A stretch of DNA of 64,000 nt, taken from the NCBI RefSeq assembly GCF_000739715.2, contig NZ_BBJC02000005.1, positions 241,421 through 305,420 on the forward strand, written 5' to 3'. Of the stretch, positions 1-8,549 are shown piece by piece. Position numbers and translations under genes: made by a program. The stretch comes from Falsirhodobacter sp. alg1 (GTDB taxonomy: Bacteria; Pseudomonadota; Alphaproteobacteria; Rhodobacterales; Rhodobacteraceae). The notes under the pieces were generated by a model that saw only the letters and a list, made by a program, of their open reading frames with translations, had not been told where the DNA came from and made no database searches. Each line of letters opens with the position of its first letter. The first letter of the stretch is position 1.

Positions 1-263
1 TTCTGCCATGTCGTCTCAACAAGAACCAGCTCAACCCCCAGATCAGCCGCCAGCCGCTCACCCATGGAAATGCCGACGCCGGTCCATTTTTCGCTGATCG
101 GATCCTTGAAGAACCAGGGCTCTGCCCCCGCAACGCCGATACGCAGCTTTCCGCTTTCCCTGATCTGCGCCATGGAACCGCTTCCTTGGGCGAAGGCTAC
201 GTTCAAACTGGAAACACCCAATGCGGTAATGACGGTGGAGGCGATGAAGGCTCTTCTTTTCAT
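1..263 (-). CDS. Amino-acid-type ABC transporter substrate-binding protein (partial, N-terminal part)
   Basis: The gene starts at the ATG at 263 and runs off the left edge, leaving about 87 residues. The N-terminus has a signal peptide (MKRRAFIAS... to AFA|Q near residue 25). It is followed by the usual opening of family 3 periplasmic binding proteins: a short helix, then GKLRIGVAGAEPWFFKD, a region that normally contacts the amino-acid-like ligand. The product would be exported to the periplasm and deliver ligand to an ABC importer encoded beyond the window. It lies 31 bp downstream of the GntR gene on the same strand and is probably co-transcribed with it. The ligand cannot be told from this fragment. 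Confidence 0.85.
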   Translation of the reverse strand, partial: MKRRAFIASTVITALGVSSLNVAFAQGSGSMAQIRESGKLRIGVAGAEPWFFKDPISEKWTGVGISMGERLAADLGVELVLVETTWQ

Positions 264-294
264 GTGATATCCTGTTGGGAAAATTATGAGGGGA

Positions 295-969
295 TCAGAC
301 GCGGGTGGATAGTTCGCCCTGTACCTGGGCCTTTGTAATCTCTAGCCCGCGCTGCATGTGGCTTTCGATTTCGGCTCGCATCAGATCCAGATCGTTCCCG
401 ATGGCGAGAGAAACATAGTCGTCATGCCCGGTCCGCTGCGGCCCTTGCATATGGTGCGCACGGTGGTGGGCCGCCCAATATAGCTGCAGCCGGCCACGTA
501 TGCCGTTCCACGTTTTCATAAGAATGGCATTCTGCGCCATTTCATAAGCAAGACCGTGCAGGTTCAACTCGGCCTCGATGCTTGCCACATCGTCATTTGC
601 ATCAATGGCGGCCAACAAGGCCGCGTGACGCTGAAGAATTTGCTCCCGGAATGCATCATCCCTGCGATCCCAGATTTGCTCGAACGCAAACTTCTCAAGG
701 CAGATGCGCATCGAATAGATGTCATTTATATCGGCAGGTGACAGCTCCAGCACCTTGGTTCCGGTATAGGGGACCGTGATCAGAAGGCCCTCGTCGATCA
801 ATTCGCGCATCGCCTCGCGCAGCGGCCCACGACTGACACCAAAGCGCAGGGCAAGGGATGTTTCCACTACGGCAGAACCCGGTGCCAGTTCCCCACCCAA
901 AATGGCGGCGCGGAGCATTGCCGCAATCTGCGCACCCATCGTTATTTTCTTGAGCTGTGGATAGGTCAT
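295..969 (-). CDS. GntR-family transcriptional regulator, FCD subfamily
   Basis: 224 residues. Residues about 10-75 form the GntR winged helix (VVETSLALRFGVSRGPLREA is the recognition region). Residues about 85-215 form an FCD-type all-helical effector domain, with the histidine-bearing segments NLHGL, GHDD and ESHMQRG at the usual metal/effector positions. The ATG at 969 is preceded by GAGG about 8 bases upstream. A TnGTnnACnA-type palindrome lies 46-57 bp upstream of the start, suggesting autoregulation. The gene is followed on the same strand by the periplasmic binding protein, so it probably controls that uptake system. FCD regulators usually sense organic acids; the ligand here is unknown. 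Confidence 0.93.
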   Translation of the reverse strand: MTYPQLKKITMGAQIAAMLRAAILGGELAPGSAVVETSLALRFGVSRGPLREAMRELIDEGLLITVPYTGTKVLELSPADINDIYSMRICLEKFAFEQIWDRRDDAFREQILQRHAALLAAIDANDDVASIEAELNLHGLAYEMAQNAILMKTWNGIRGRLQLYWAAHHRAHHMQGPQRTGHDDYVSLAIGNDLDLMRAEIESHMQRGLEITKAQVQGELSTRV

Positions 970-1014
970 GGCATTCCTCGGAAGATATGCTGACGCTAGA
1001 TATCGTCATAATCG

Positions 1015-1026
1015 ATTGTCAACAAT
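1015..1026. promoter_or_regulatory. Candidate FCD/FadR-type GntR operator
   Basis: ATTGTCAACAAT is a perfect inverted repeat (ATTGT-CA-ACAAT) matching the TnGTnnACnA pattern of the FadR/FCD subfamily. It lies 46 bp upstream of the GntR start, between that gene and the DUF1007 gene. Operator function is inferred. Confidence 0.5.
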
Positions 1027-1224
1027 GTTTGGGGGATGAACGCCATATCGTAAATCTGCGTCGGATTATGCCCGCTTATTAGCCGCACTTGAGCGAAAAG
1101 CAGGCATTTTTTGCGGGAAATGGCTACATCAAGGTCTTATGAATGCAGCGCATCCTACGATGATCCGGATACTCTGACGAAAATGCGTGTTGCCGTTATC
1201 AACCTGGCTGCGGTAGTTACAGGT

Positions 1225-1851
1225 ATGTTCCTGCGCACCCTTATCCTATGCCTTGTTGCTGCCGGCCCCGTGACTGCCCACCCCCACGTTTTTGTGGATG
1301 AAAGCGTGGGCTTTGATGTGCAAAACGGATCGCTCGTTTCTCTTCGGATCGTCTGGCTCTATGATGCGTTCACAACCTTGGTGATGTACGATCAACTTGG
1401 ACTGGACGAAAACGGCGACGGCATTCTTGATGCATCGGACATGGAAAAAATCGTCATCGGTGAGACGGATTGGGAGCCGGGGTACGAGGGCGATACCTAT
1501 CTTTTCGCGGGTTCCCGCAAGGTTGAACTGGGACGCCCCCGGAATGCAGCGGCACAGGTCGTTGACGGTCGCGCCGAGGTAACGTTCGATCTTCCCTTAG
1601 CAAAGCCCCTTCCCATGGCGGGCGAAACGGCAACATTGAAAGCCTATGCTCCCGATTACTATTATGCCTACACGGTGCAAGAGGTACTGCAGGCAGGTGA
1701 AAACTGCACAGCGGAAATCCAGCATTTCGAAGTGGGTGCCCTGAGCCAGAAACTCCAAGACGAACTTGCGCTTCTGGGAACCGACGAAATGCCGGACGAT
1801 CCGGATATTGGCGCGAACTTTGCCGAACAGGTTCATTTGCGATGCCAGTGA
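1225..1851 (+). CDS. DUF1007 family periplasmic protein
   Basis: About 208 residues from the ATG at 1225. This start places a clean signal peptide first (MFLRTLILCLVAAGPVTA), followed by HPHVFVDESV, the typical mature N-terminus of DUF1007 proteins. The frame stays open upstream to a TTG at 1111 (other ATGs at 1120 and 1183), but those starts would bury the signal peptide and none has a clear ribosome site. DUF1007 proteins are found next to NicO/RcnA-type metal permeases and are thought to assist metal handling in the periplasm; the biochemical role is unknown. The next gene, a NicO permease, overlaps the 3' end by 10 bp, so the two are co-translated. Confidence 0.82.
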   Translation: MFLRTLILCLVAAGPVTAHPHVFVDESVGFDVQNGSLVSLRIVWLYDAFTTLVMYDQLGLDENGDGILDASDMEKIVIGETDWEPGYEGDTYLFAGSRKVELGRPRNAAAQVVDGRAEVTFDLPLAKPLPMAGETATLKAYAPDYYYAYTVQEVLQAGENCTAEIQHFEVGALSQKLQDELALLGTDEMPDDPDIGANFAEQVHLRCQ

Positions 1852-2687
1852 TCCTGGCACTACTGGCAGGGGCCGCGCTGATCATGCTGGGGGATCATTA
1901 CGGCATGATTTCCATGGCGTGGGCGCAGGATATCCAGCAGCTTGTGCAGGTCCGCATGGCAGAAGTCATCCATGCCGTAAGAAGCCGGGAGCCATGGGCC
2001 CTGATGACCCTGTGCGGACTGTGTGCAGGATACGGTTTTGTCCATGCTCTTGGGCCGGGTCATGGCAAAGTGCTGCTGAGCGGGGCGGCATTGGGCACGA
2101 ATGTTCGTCCCGCCCGTATATTCGCGATCGGATTTGCGGCCAGTCTGGCGCAAGCCATTGCAGCCATACTTCTGGTGTTTGTGGTGGTTGGCGGATTGCG
2201 TCTGACATCGGCCGAGGCATCAGCGATGGCAGAAGGCGGAATGGCCCTTGCCAGCGGCCTTGCCATCGGCGCCATTGGTGCGCTTCTCGTCTGGCGCGGA
2301 ATCCGCGCGATGTATCCGCGCCACCATCATCACCACCATGCAGAATGCGGATGCGGACATTCCCACGGCCCTTCCGTAGCCGAAGTTGCCGCGTTGACTT
2401 CCTGGCGTGAAACCGCAGCGTTGATCTTGTCGGTGGCGGCGCGCCCGTGCAGCGGGGCAATATTTCTGCTGGTCATCACCTGGCGGTTCCAGATCCTCGG
2501 GTCCGGGATATTGGGCGTTCTCGCCATGGGTGCCGGGACTGCGGCGTTGAATGCATTGGCGATTGGCGGCGGGCTTGCCGGGCGGCGGTTGGCGTTTCTG
2601 GGGGCACGCTCCATAAAGACCCTGCCTGCCATGCAGATCGCGGCAGGCGCAGCGATCATGGGGCTATCCCTGCTGGCTGTATTCTGA
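1842..2687 (+). CDS. NicO/RcnA-family nickel/cobalt transport permease
   Basis: 281 residues with about six hydrophobic segments. The N-terminal half has GYGFVHALGPGHGK, the conserved NicO signature with metal-contacting histidines. A cytosolic-type loop near residues 165-180 is very rich in metal ligands (HHHHHHAECGCGHSH). A second conserved stretch, ARPCSGAIF, follows. Family members move Ni2+ or Co2+, most often outward (RcnA), some inward. Overlap with the DUF1007 gene indicates one functional unit. The direction of transport cannot be read from sequence; the urease operon 36 kb away carries its own UreJ, so this pair is more likely for metal efflux or homeostasis. Confidence 0.88.
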   Translation: MPVILALLAGAALIMLGDHYGMISMAWAQDIQQLVQVRMAEVIHAVRSREPWALMTLCGLCAGYGFVHALGPGHGKVLLSGAALGTNVRPARIFAIGFAASLAQAIAAILLVFVVVGGLRLTSAEASAMAEGGMALASGLAIGAIGALLVWRGIRAMYPRHHHHHHAECGCGHSHGPSVAEVAALTSWRETAALILSVAARPCSGAIFLLVITWRFQILGSGILGVLAMGAGTAALNALAIGGGLAGRRLAFLGARSIKTLPAMQIAAGAAIMGLSLLAVF

Positions 2688-2762
2688 AGCGCCGGGCAGG
2701 TTGATGATTGACGGCCCTGCCCTTTTGCATACTTTTGTCGCATTATTTCCGAAAGGTATGCG

Positions 2763-3317
2763 ATGCGCGGCTTGTTGACGCTTCTATCCTCCATGTTTTT
2801 GGGTACGACACCCCGTGACAAGACATGGCCGCATGAGGATGATATCCGTTCCTTTCATACGATGGTTTCCTTGGGGGATGTAAAGGCGGTGCAAAAGGCG
2901 CTTGATGCCAATCCCGCACTTGCAACCAGCACGGACCAGTTCCTGTTCCAACCCATCCATCTGGTATGCGATGTGGATCATTACCCGCTCATTCCGCTGT
3001 TGCTGAGGTATGGGGCCGATATCAATGCCGTCAATGAAGACGGGCACAGCCTGCTCCATATAACGAACGACCCGGACCTTGTGCCCCTGATCGTCGCGGC
3101 GGGGGCCGATCTGGAGTTGCGCGATCTGCAAGGCAGAACTCCGCTTCTGGTCGCCCTGACCGAGCCGGACATTTACGATGTGGTTGACGCGCTGCTGGAG
3201 AGTGGTTCGGACCCGAACGCGCGAGATCGCAGGGGCCGCTCCGTCTTGGACTATGCCCATGCGGATGGCACCGATGAGGATCTGCTCGACCTGCTTATGG
3301 ATGCGGGCGCCGAATAA
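2763..3317 (+). CDS. Ankyrin-repeat protein
   Basis: 184 residues. After a short hydrophobic N-terminus (MRGLLTLLSSMFLG) come about four ankyrin repeats from residue 30 onward, recognisable by motifs such as LLLRYGADINAVNEDGHSLL, AAGADLELRDLQGRTPLL and LLESGSDPNARDRRGRSVL. The ATG at 2763 has GAAAGG a few bases upstream. Such small bacterial ankyrin proteins bind partner proteins; no catalytic domain is present and no partner is evident from the neighbours. It stands alone between the metal permease and the convergent aldo/keto reductase. The 139 bp that follow hold no recognisable gene or strong terminator. Confidence 0.85.
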   Translation: MRGLLTLLSSMFLGTTPRDKTWPHEDDIRSFHTMVSLGDVKAVQKALDANPALATSTDQFLFQPIHLVCDVDHYPLIPLLLRYGADINAVNEDGHSLLHITNDPDLVPLIVAAGADLELRDLQGRTPLLVALTEPDIYDVVDALLESGSDPNARDRRGRSVLDYAHADGTDEDLLDLLMDAGAE

Positions 3318-3456
3318 TCAGCACCCGTATCCCCTTGGCTGTTCCGAATATGTGGCCCGAACCCGCTTGGTAAAGAACCGGGCGATCATGCCGATGGCCT
3401 GATGCCCGGTGCCACGGCGGCCTGCCGCAATAAGGATGCGGCGACGGTCCTACTCC

Positions 3457-4437
3457 TTATCGGGTACGGCCTTTGCCCCACATGTCAATATCACTGCCGA
3501 GGGCCGATTTCAGCGGATCGGATGCTTCGGTCAGAGCTTGGAGAACTGCCGGCTCGGCCTTTGCCTCCAGAAGCTTTTTCAAACCACGGCTCTGCTCTCC
3601 GTTTCGGGTACCGACGATCACACCCCCAACGGCGGGCCGGGATTTGAGCCATGCCACTGCCAGCTCTTCCATCGACATCCCTGTCTCATCAACCAATTTC
3701 CACAAGGCATCCAGAAGATGCTGGCCTGCTTCTTCGGCCCCTTCCTCCTTGTGGACCGCCTGCTCCCATTTGCGGTGATCAAACATGCGCGTCCGGGCAC
3801 GATCCACCGGAAAATCCTGCAGCGATTTGTATTTTCCGGCCAGCAAACCCTGCATCAATGAAGAATAGCACATGATCGGTACGCCGGCCGCTTCACACTT
3901 CGGCTGGACTTCAAACTCGATCGCCCGGAAGAACAAATGGTATGGAACCTGATTTACGGAAATTTCGCCAAGTGACAGCGCATCATCCATATCCTTGCTG
4001 CCGAAGTTCGAGACGCCATACCAGCGGATCTTTCCCTCCTCCTTCAGCTTTTTCAGAGCGCCAATACTGTCTTCCAACGGAACGTTCCGGTTCGGCCAGT
4101 GCAGCATGTAAAGGTCGATATAATCCGTGCCCAGATTTTTCAGGCTGCGATCACAAGCTGCCAGAATATCATCAGGGGCGAGGTTCGGTGTCGCCACCTT
4201 TGACGAAATCACCAGGTCCTGACGTTTGTTTCCCAACGCCTTCTCCAGAAGCTGCTCCGAATATCCCGCGCCATAGGCTTCGGCCGTATCGAAAAAATTG
4301 ATACCCGCGTTATGCGCTTCCCGCAGCGCATCAATAGAGTCGCTTTCCTCTTGCGCGCCGAATGCACCTGCGCCGCCCATGCAGCCATAGACGATAGGGC
4401 TGGTCACCAGATCCGTATTACCGAATTTCGTGTTCAT
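3457..4437 (-). CDS. Aldo/keto reductase
   Basis: 326 residues from the ATG at 4437, chosen because AGGAG lies 7 bases upstream; the open frame continues further but without family similarity. The catalytic tetrad is visible: Asp50 (FFDTAEAYG), Tyr55, Lys80 (ISSK) and His113 (YMLHWP). The protein is a soluble NAD(P)H-dependent oxidoreductase of the (beta/alpha)8 AKR superfamily, probably acting on a sugar or sugar-derived carbonyl. It is the last gene of the minus-strand sugar operon, 43 bp after manD, so its substrate is likely an intermediate of that pathway. The exact reaction is not determinable. Confidence 0.9.
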   Translation of the reverse strand: MNTKFGNTDLVTSPIVYGCMGGAGAFGAQEESDSIDALREAHNAGINFFDTAEAYGAGYSEQLLEKALGNKRQDLVISSKVATPNLAPDDILAACDRSLKNLGTDYIDLYMLHWPNRNVPLEDSIGALKKLKEEGKIRWYGVSNFGSKDMDDALSLGEISVNQVPYHLFFRAIEFEVQPKCEAAGVPIMCYSSLMQGLLAGKYKSLQDFPVDRARTRMFDHRKWEQAVHKEEGAEEAGQHLLDALWKLVDETGMSMEELAVAWLKSRPAVGGVIVGTRNGEQSRGLKKLLEAKAEPAVLQALTEASDPLKSALGSDIDMWGKGRTR

Positions 4438-4480
4438 TACTGGTCTCCTGAATAGAATGTCATCAAGATCGAGCCGGCTT

Positions 4481-5716
4481 TCACCAGCTCCATAGTGTTC
4501 CGTCCTCAAGCCGGCTGACCGGCAGATAGGAGCGTTTGTAGGGATAGCGCGCAGCTGCCTCCTCGTCGAAGTCCACACCCAAACCGGCGCTTTCTCCAAC
4601 GTGGATCATCCCGTTTTCGATCCGCAAATCGTGACGGAAGACTTCTGCCGATTGCGCGGAGCCAAAGCCGACAAATTCCTGAATGCCGAAATTGGGGGCC
4701 CAAAGCCCGATATGGGATTGTGCGGCATAGCAGATGGGCGACAGATCGGGTGCCCCGTGCGGGGCGATGCGCACATGATATATGGCCGCGAAATCCGCAA
4801 TACGGCGCAATCCGGTAATACCCCCGGCATGCGTGGCGGCTGTGCGGATATAATCGATCCATTGGTTCTGGATCAGATCCTTGCAATCCCAGATGGTATT
4901 ATAAACCTCACCGATCGCCAGCGGGGTCGTCGTATGATCGCGCACGATGCGGTAGCTTTCCTGGTTTTCCGCAGCAACCGCATCCTCCAGAAATAGAAGA
5001 TCATAGGGCTCCAGCATCTTCCCCAGCCGCGCCGCCTCGATGGGCGTCAGCCGGCTGTGGACATCGTGCAGCAACTGGACATCAGGGCCGAAGCGCGCGC
5101 GGGCCTGCCGGAAAAGATCCTCGACGGAATTCATGTATTTGCGGGTGGACCAAGGCTGCTCCGGTGGCAGAGGGCGGCTGCTCTGCATTTCGAAATAGTC
5201 TTTCTTGTCGCCCATCACGCCATAGCTGCCCTCCATTCCCGGAACGGCAGATTGCAGGCGGATCGTCTGGAAGCCCTCACTTATCAGACGCGCGGCCTGA
5301 TCCAGTGTTTCGGTTACGTCGTTTCCGGTGGCATGGGCATAAGTAGTGACAGCACGGCGGCTTTTCCCGCCCAGCAATTCATAGACAGGCAGATCGGCCG
5401 CCTTACCCTTGATATCCCATAATGCCATATCCACCGCGCCGACGCAGGCCATGTTTATGGGCCCCCTGCGCCAATAGACACCCTTGTACAGATACTGCCA
5501 GATATCCTCGATATCATGGGCGTTCCGTCCGATCAGGCAGGGGGCGACATGTTCCTGAAGATAGGTTGCAACCGCCATCTCCCTGCCATTGACCGTGGCA
5601 TCCCCCACACCGTAAATACCGCTCTCCGTTACAATTTTTACTGTTACGAAATTTCGGCCCGGACTGCTGACGATAACCCTGACATCCGTTATCGCAAGAT
5701 TTCTACCCGTTTTCAT
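4481..5716 (-). CDS. manD: D-mannonate dehydratase family protein (enolase superfamily, ManD/RspA)
   Basis: 411 residues, the usual ManD length. The capping domain comes first, then the barrel with metal ligands Asp218 (LLHDVHSR), Glu244 (FLEDAV) and Glu270 (AIGEVYNT), and catalytic-type His220 and His320 (RIAPHGAPDLSP). PVYELLGGKSR is also diagnostic. ManD dehydrates D-mannonate to 2-keto-3-deoxy-D-gluconate; some subgroup members are slow and use D-gluconate or have other roles, so substrate assignment needs care. It sits in the LacI-flanked ABC operon between the TIM-barrel isomerase and the aldo/keto reductase. No KDG kinase or KDPG aldolase is encoded nearby. Confidence 0.88.
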   Translation of the reverse strand: MKTGRNLAITDVRVIVSSPGRNFVTVKIVTESGIYGVGDATVNGREMAVATYLQEHVAPCLIGRNAHDIEDIWQYLYKGVYWRRGPINMACVGAVDMALWDIKGKAADLPVYELLGGKSRRAVTTYAHATGNDVTETLDQAARLISEGFQTIRLQSAVPGMEGSYGVMGDKKDYFEMQSSRPLPPEQPWSTRKYMNSVEDLFRQARARFGPDVQLLHDVHSRLTPIEAARLGKMLEPYDLLFLEDAVAAENQESYRIVRDHTTTPLAIGEVYNTIWDCKDLIQNQWIDYIRTAATHAGGITGLRRIADFAAIYHVRIAPHGAPDLSPICYAAQSHIGLWAPNFGIQEFVGFGSAQSAEVFRHDLRIENGMIHVGESAGLGVDFDEEAAARYPYKRSYLPVSRLEDGTLWSW

Positions 5717-5761
5717 ACATCCGGCCTCTGGCTACATGTTCGATCATTTCGCTCAATGGTG

Positions 5762-5782
5762 CGGGGGCTGGCCCCGCCCCCG
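5762..5782. other. Intercistronic stem-loop between manD and the TIM-barrel gene
   Basis: A perfect 7-bp stem (CGGGGGC / GCCCCCG) with a 7-base loop lies in the 89-bp gap. The minus-strand transcript has no U-tract after it, so mRNA processing or stability is more likely than termination. Confidence 0.45.
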
Positions 5783-5805
5783 GCAATTTCAATTTTGCGT
5801 CTTGG

Positions 5806-6630
5806 TCAGGCATAAATTTCATCCACCAGCATACAAAGATGGGCGATATCCTTTGCCAGATACGGCAGCACGTCATCCCCCATCCGCTGGCCGTGCTCTC
5901 CGGCCTGCCGGTTGTATTCTGCAGGCATACAGAACGTGCCGGTGAAACCGGATTTGTGCAACTCCTGCACCAGTTCGCGCCAGCTGTAGCCACCATGATC
6001 ATGAGTGGTCCAGTGAATGGTATATTCTGCCTCCTGCTCCGGCCCGTTCCGACGGAAGTGGCAGGCATTCTTGAAATTCACCAATCCATTCAGATGCGGG
6101 CGTGCAATATCGACAGCCATTCGCACCGGCTCTCCATCGACGGCGCAATGACCCATGTCCAGAACTGCACAGACCTGTTTGGGGTCATATCCCGCCAGCA
6201 GATGTGCAAGGCCTACCGCACTCGCGATATGCACACCGGAATGGTTCTGCACACCGATCGCGACACCGTTACGCTCCAGCGCAGGAAGGACCGCATCGAA
6301 ACTGCGGCGATAACGATCCACCGACTGCATATAGCCGATGCCCATATCTACGGGTGCGCATATCCGGATGATGCCGACGCCGGCTTCACCGCAGGCATCA
6401 ATGGTGGCCTCGTCGATATCGCCGGCGATGCTGGGCGTTTTCAAACCATGACTAGCCAGCAGTTCCACCGCTTCCGGAAGATCCTTTGTCACATTCTGCG
6501 GTTCCACCTGATAGCCGGGCCGAACGGCGAGTTCGACCCCGTCAAAACCCAGTCCTTTCAGCTTCTGTGCCAGTTCCAGCAGCGGCTCGGTCCACGGTTT
6601 GGTGAACGCGGTGATCAATGGCTTATCCAT
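5806..6630 (-). CDS. Sugar phosphate isomerase/epimerase family protein (xylose isomerase-like TIM barrel)
   Basis: 274 residues of the AP-endonuclease-2 / xylose-isomerase-like TIM barrel family. Conserved barrel motifs include GFDGVELAVRPGY, VAIGVQNHSG and CAVLDMGHCAVDGEP, which carry the usual metal-binding Glu, Asp and His residues. Family members isomerise or epimerise sugars, inosose or keto-sugars in the cytoplasm, and a few are dehydratases. It sits between the permease genes and manD in one minus-strand operon, so it probably interconverts an imported sugar or a keto-intermediate before or after dehydration. The specific reaction is unassigned. Confidence 0.85.
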   Translation of the reverse strand: MDKPLITAFTKPWTEPLLELAQKLKGLGFDGVELAVRPGYQVEPQNVTKDLPEAVELLASHGLKTPSIAGDIDEATIDACGEAGVGIIRICAPVDMGIGYMQSVDRYRRSFDAVLPALERNGVAIGVQNHSGVHIASAVGLAHLLAGYDPKQVCAVLDMGHCAVDGEPVRMAVDIARPHLNGLVNFKNACHFRRNGPEQEAEYTIHWTTHDHGGYSWRELVQELHKSGFTGTFCMPAEYNRQAGEHGQRMGDDVLPYLAKDIAHLCMLVDEIYA

Positions 6631-6676
6631 CAGATCAGGCCCCCTTTCATGATATGTATGTGCGATATGGACATGA

Positions 6677-7549
6677 TCACCCCTTCAGGCCAGTGGTGGC
6701 GATTCCATCGATCAGCTTGCGTTGGAAGATGAAGAACACAATGAACATCGGCCCCAGTGACAACAAGGACATCGCAAGCATCGGCCCCCAGGAACTGGAA
6801 CCCCGTGCGGCCTGCAGCAACCGCAGCCCTTGTGGCACGACGTAATTTTCAATGGAGGTCAGGTAGATCAACGGCGTCAGGAAATCCTCATAGGTCCAAA
6901 GGAACGAGAAGACGGCTGTCGTAACCAAGGCTGGTGTCATCAACGGCAGGATGATCGAGAAAAAGATGCGGATCGGACCTGCCCCGTCGATCGCGGCGGC
7001 CTCGTCAAGCTCGCGCGGGATACCGCGGATGAACTGGATCATGAGGAAGATGAAGAATGCCTCGACCGCGAGGAACTTCGGCGTCACGATGGGCAGGATA
7101 GTGTTGATCCAGCCGAATGCGTTGAACAGGATATATTGCGGGATCAGCGACGCATGAACCGGCAGCATGATCGTCATCAGCATCAGGGCGAACAACGGCT
7201 TCTTGAAGCTGAAATTCAAACGCGCGAAGGCATAGGCGACAAAGGAACATGACATCACATTGCCGATGACGGCCAGGATCGAGATGACGAAGCTGTTCCA
7301 GAAGAACGTTTTGAACGGTGCTGCCACCCCTTCCCAACCGCGGGCATAGTTTTCCCATTCGAAATGGCGCGGGATGATGCTGGTATCGGAAAAGATGATG
7401 CTGGACGGCTTCAGCGAACTGACTGCAAGCCAGACCAGCGGATAAAGCATGATGATCCCGAACACGATCAGGAATGCATGCATGAACAGGCGTGAGCGGG
7501 TCTTCTTCCGCGCTGCCTGCTGATTGATGTCAGCCGCATCTGTGCTCAT
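6677..7549 (-). CDS. Carbohydrate ABC transporter permease (MalG/UgpE type)
   Basis: 290 residues from the ATG at 7549, chosen for AAGGAG 8 bases upstream; a longer start at 7573 overlaps the preceding stop as ATGA and is also possible. Six hydrophobic segments are visible. The EAA loop is present as ELDEAAAIDGAGPIRIFF, the contact site for the ATPase. The protein is an inner-membrane permease of the CUT1 sugar importer class, paired with the upstream MalF-type permease. Its ATPase is not in this operon but is encoded at 13125-14195 in the divergent arm. Confidence 0.93.
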   Translation of the reverse strand: MSTDAADINQQAARKKTRSRLFMHAFLIVFGIIMLYPLVWLAVSSLKPSSIIFSDTSIIPRHFEWENYARGWEGVAAPFKTFFWNSFVISILAVIGNVMSCSFVAYAFARLNFSFKKPLFALMLMTIMLPVHASLIPQYILFNAFGWINTILPIVTPKFLAVEAFFIFLMIQFIRGIPRELDEAAAIDGAGPIRIFFSIILPLMTPALVTTAVFSFLWTYEDFLTPLIYLTSIENYVVPQGLRLLQAARGSSSWGPMLAMSLLSLGPMFIVFFIFQRKLIDGIATTGLKG

Positions 7550-7569
7550 TTGTGCTTCTCCTTGTGCCA

Positions 7570-8475
7570 TCAATCCTCATCCCCGTAATGGACCCAGTAT
7601 TTTGCGGTCAGAAATGAAATGGAGGTGGCGATGGCGATAATCCCGACCAGAACCCATGCGATGGCCGACGCATACCCCATCCGAAAGTCCGTAAAGGCCT
7701 GCTCGTACAGATACAGCGTGTAGAATAACGTGGAATCCGCGGGGCCGCCCGTACCGTCCGAGATGATGTATGACGGTGTGAACGCCTGGAACGCGCCGAT
7801 CGTCTGCATCACAAAATTGAAGAAAATGATCGGCGTCAGCAGTGGTATCGTAACGTAGAAGAATTGCTGGACCGGGCGCGCGCCGTCGATCGCAGCGGCG
7901 TCATACATATCCTGCGGGATCTGCTTCAGCCCGGCAAGGAAGATGACCATGGGCGCCCCGAATTGCCATACGGCAAGCAAAACCAGGGTTCCCAACGCAT
8001 AATCGGGGTTGGTGATCCAGCTTGGCGCATCATAGCCGAGGTAATTCCAGAGGAAGTGGTTGATGATGCCGTCATAGGAAAAGATCTGCCGCCACATCAA
8101 GGCAACAGCCACACTACCCCCCAGAAGCGAAGGAAGGTAGAAGACCGACCGGTAAAAGCCCAATCCCTTCAGACCCCGGTTGAGGATCAGCGCCACAAAA
8201 AGCGCAAAGGCAAGCTTCAGTGGCACCGAGAAAATCACGTAGGTAAACGTCACTTTCAATGATTGAAGATAGCGCGGATCGCCCCCCAGCAACCGGGCAT
8301 AATTGTCCAGCCCGGTCCACTCCGGTGCGTTGAAAAGGTCATAATTGGTAAACGACAGGTACATCGAACCTAGGATCGGCCCGAGGGTTAACAGGACAAA
8401 TCCGACAATCCACGGTGACAGAAACAGGAATGCCACGCCGTTCTGCTTTTTCGACAGGTTTTTTGTCTGGCGCAT
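7570..8475 (-). CDS. Carbohydrate ABC transporter permease (MalF/UgpA type)
   Basis: 301 residues with six membrane segments. The EAA loop is MYDAAAIDGARPVQQFF. The N-terminal stretch GVAFLFLSPWIVGFVLLTL is typical of CUT1 UgpA/LacF proteins. It forms the heterodimeric channel with the next gene, whose longest start overlaps its stop codon. It lies 74 bp downstream of the binding-protein gene, and a stable hairpin occupies that gap. CUT1 systems import oligosaccharides, glycerol phosphate or alditols; the presence of manD and several oxidoreductases suggests a hexuronide or related sugar acid derivative, which is inference only. Confidence 0.93.
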   Translation of the reverse strand: MRQTKNLSKKQNGVAFLFLSPWIVGFVLLTLGPILGSMYLSFTNYDLFNAPEWTGLDNYARLLGGDPRYLQSLKVTFTYVIFSVPLKLAFALFVALILNRGLKGLGFYRSVFYLPSLLGGSVAVALMWRQIFSYDGIINHFLWNYLGYDAPSWITNPDYALGTLVLLAVWQFGAPMVIFLAGLKQIPQDMYDAAAIDGARPVQQFFYVTIPLLTPIIFFNFVMQTIGAFQAFTPSYIISDGTGGPADSTLFYTLYLYEQAFTDFRMGYASAIAWVLVGIIAIATSISFLTAKYWVHYGDED

Positions 8476-8508
8476 AAGGCCGCTCCATCTTTTGCATTAC
8501 GCGAAGGT

Positions 8509-8533
8509 GTTCCGGACCGCCTTGGCCCGGAAC
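8509..8533. other. Stem-loop between binding-protein and permease genes
   Basis: GTTCCGG (8509-8515) pairs perfectly with CCGGAAC (8527-8533) across an 11-base loop. It lies just 3' of the binding-protein gene on the minus-strand transcript. Such hairpins commonly protect the upstream cistron from 3' decay and give binding protein in excess over permease. Confidence 0.5.
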
Positions 8534-8549
8534 GTCCGAAAAGAGAGCC

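Noticed and set aside
2324..2370. CAC/CAT-rich tract as a simple repeat
   Set aside because: It encodes the histidine-rich metal loop of the NicO protein in frame, so it is coding sequence rather than a separate repeat.
5839..6732. 297-residue plus-strand open frame opposite the TIM-barrel gene
   Set aside because: No ribosome site and no domain; the minus strand has the conserved barrel motifs.
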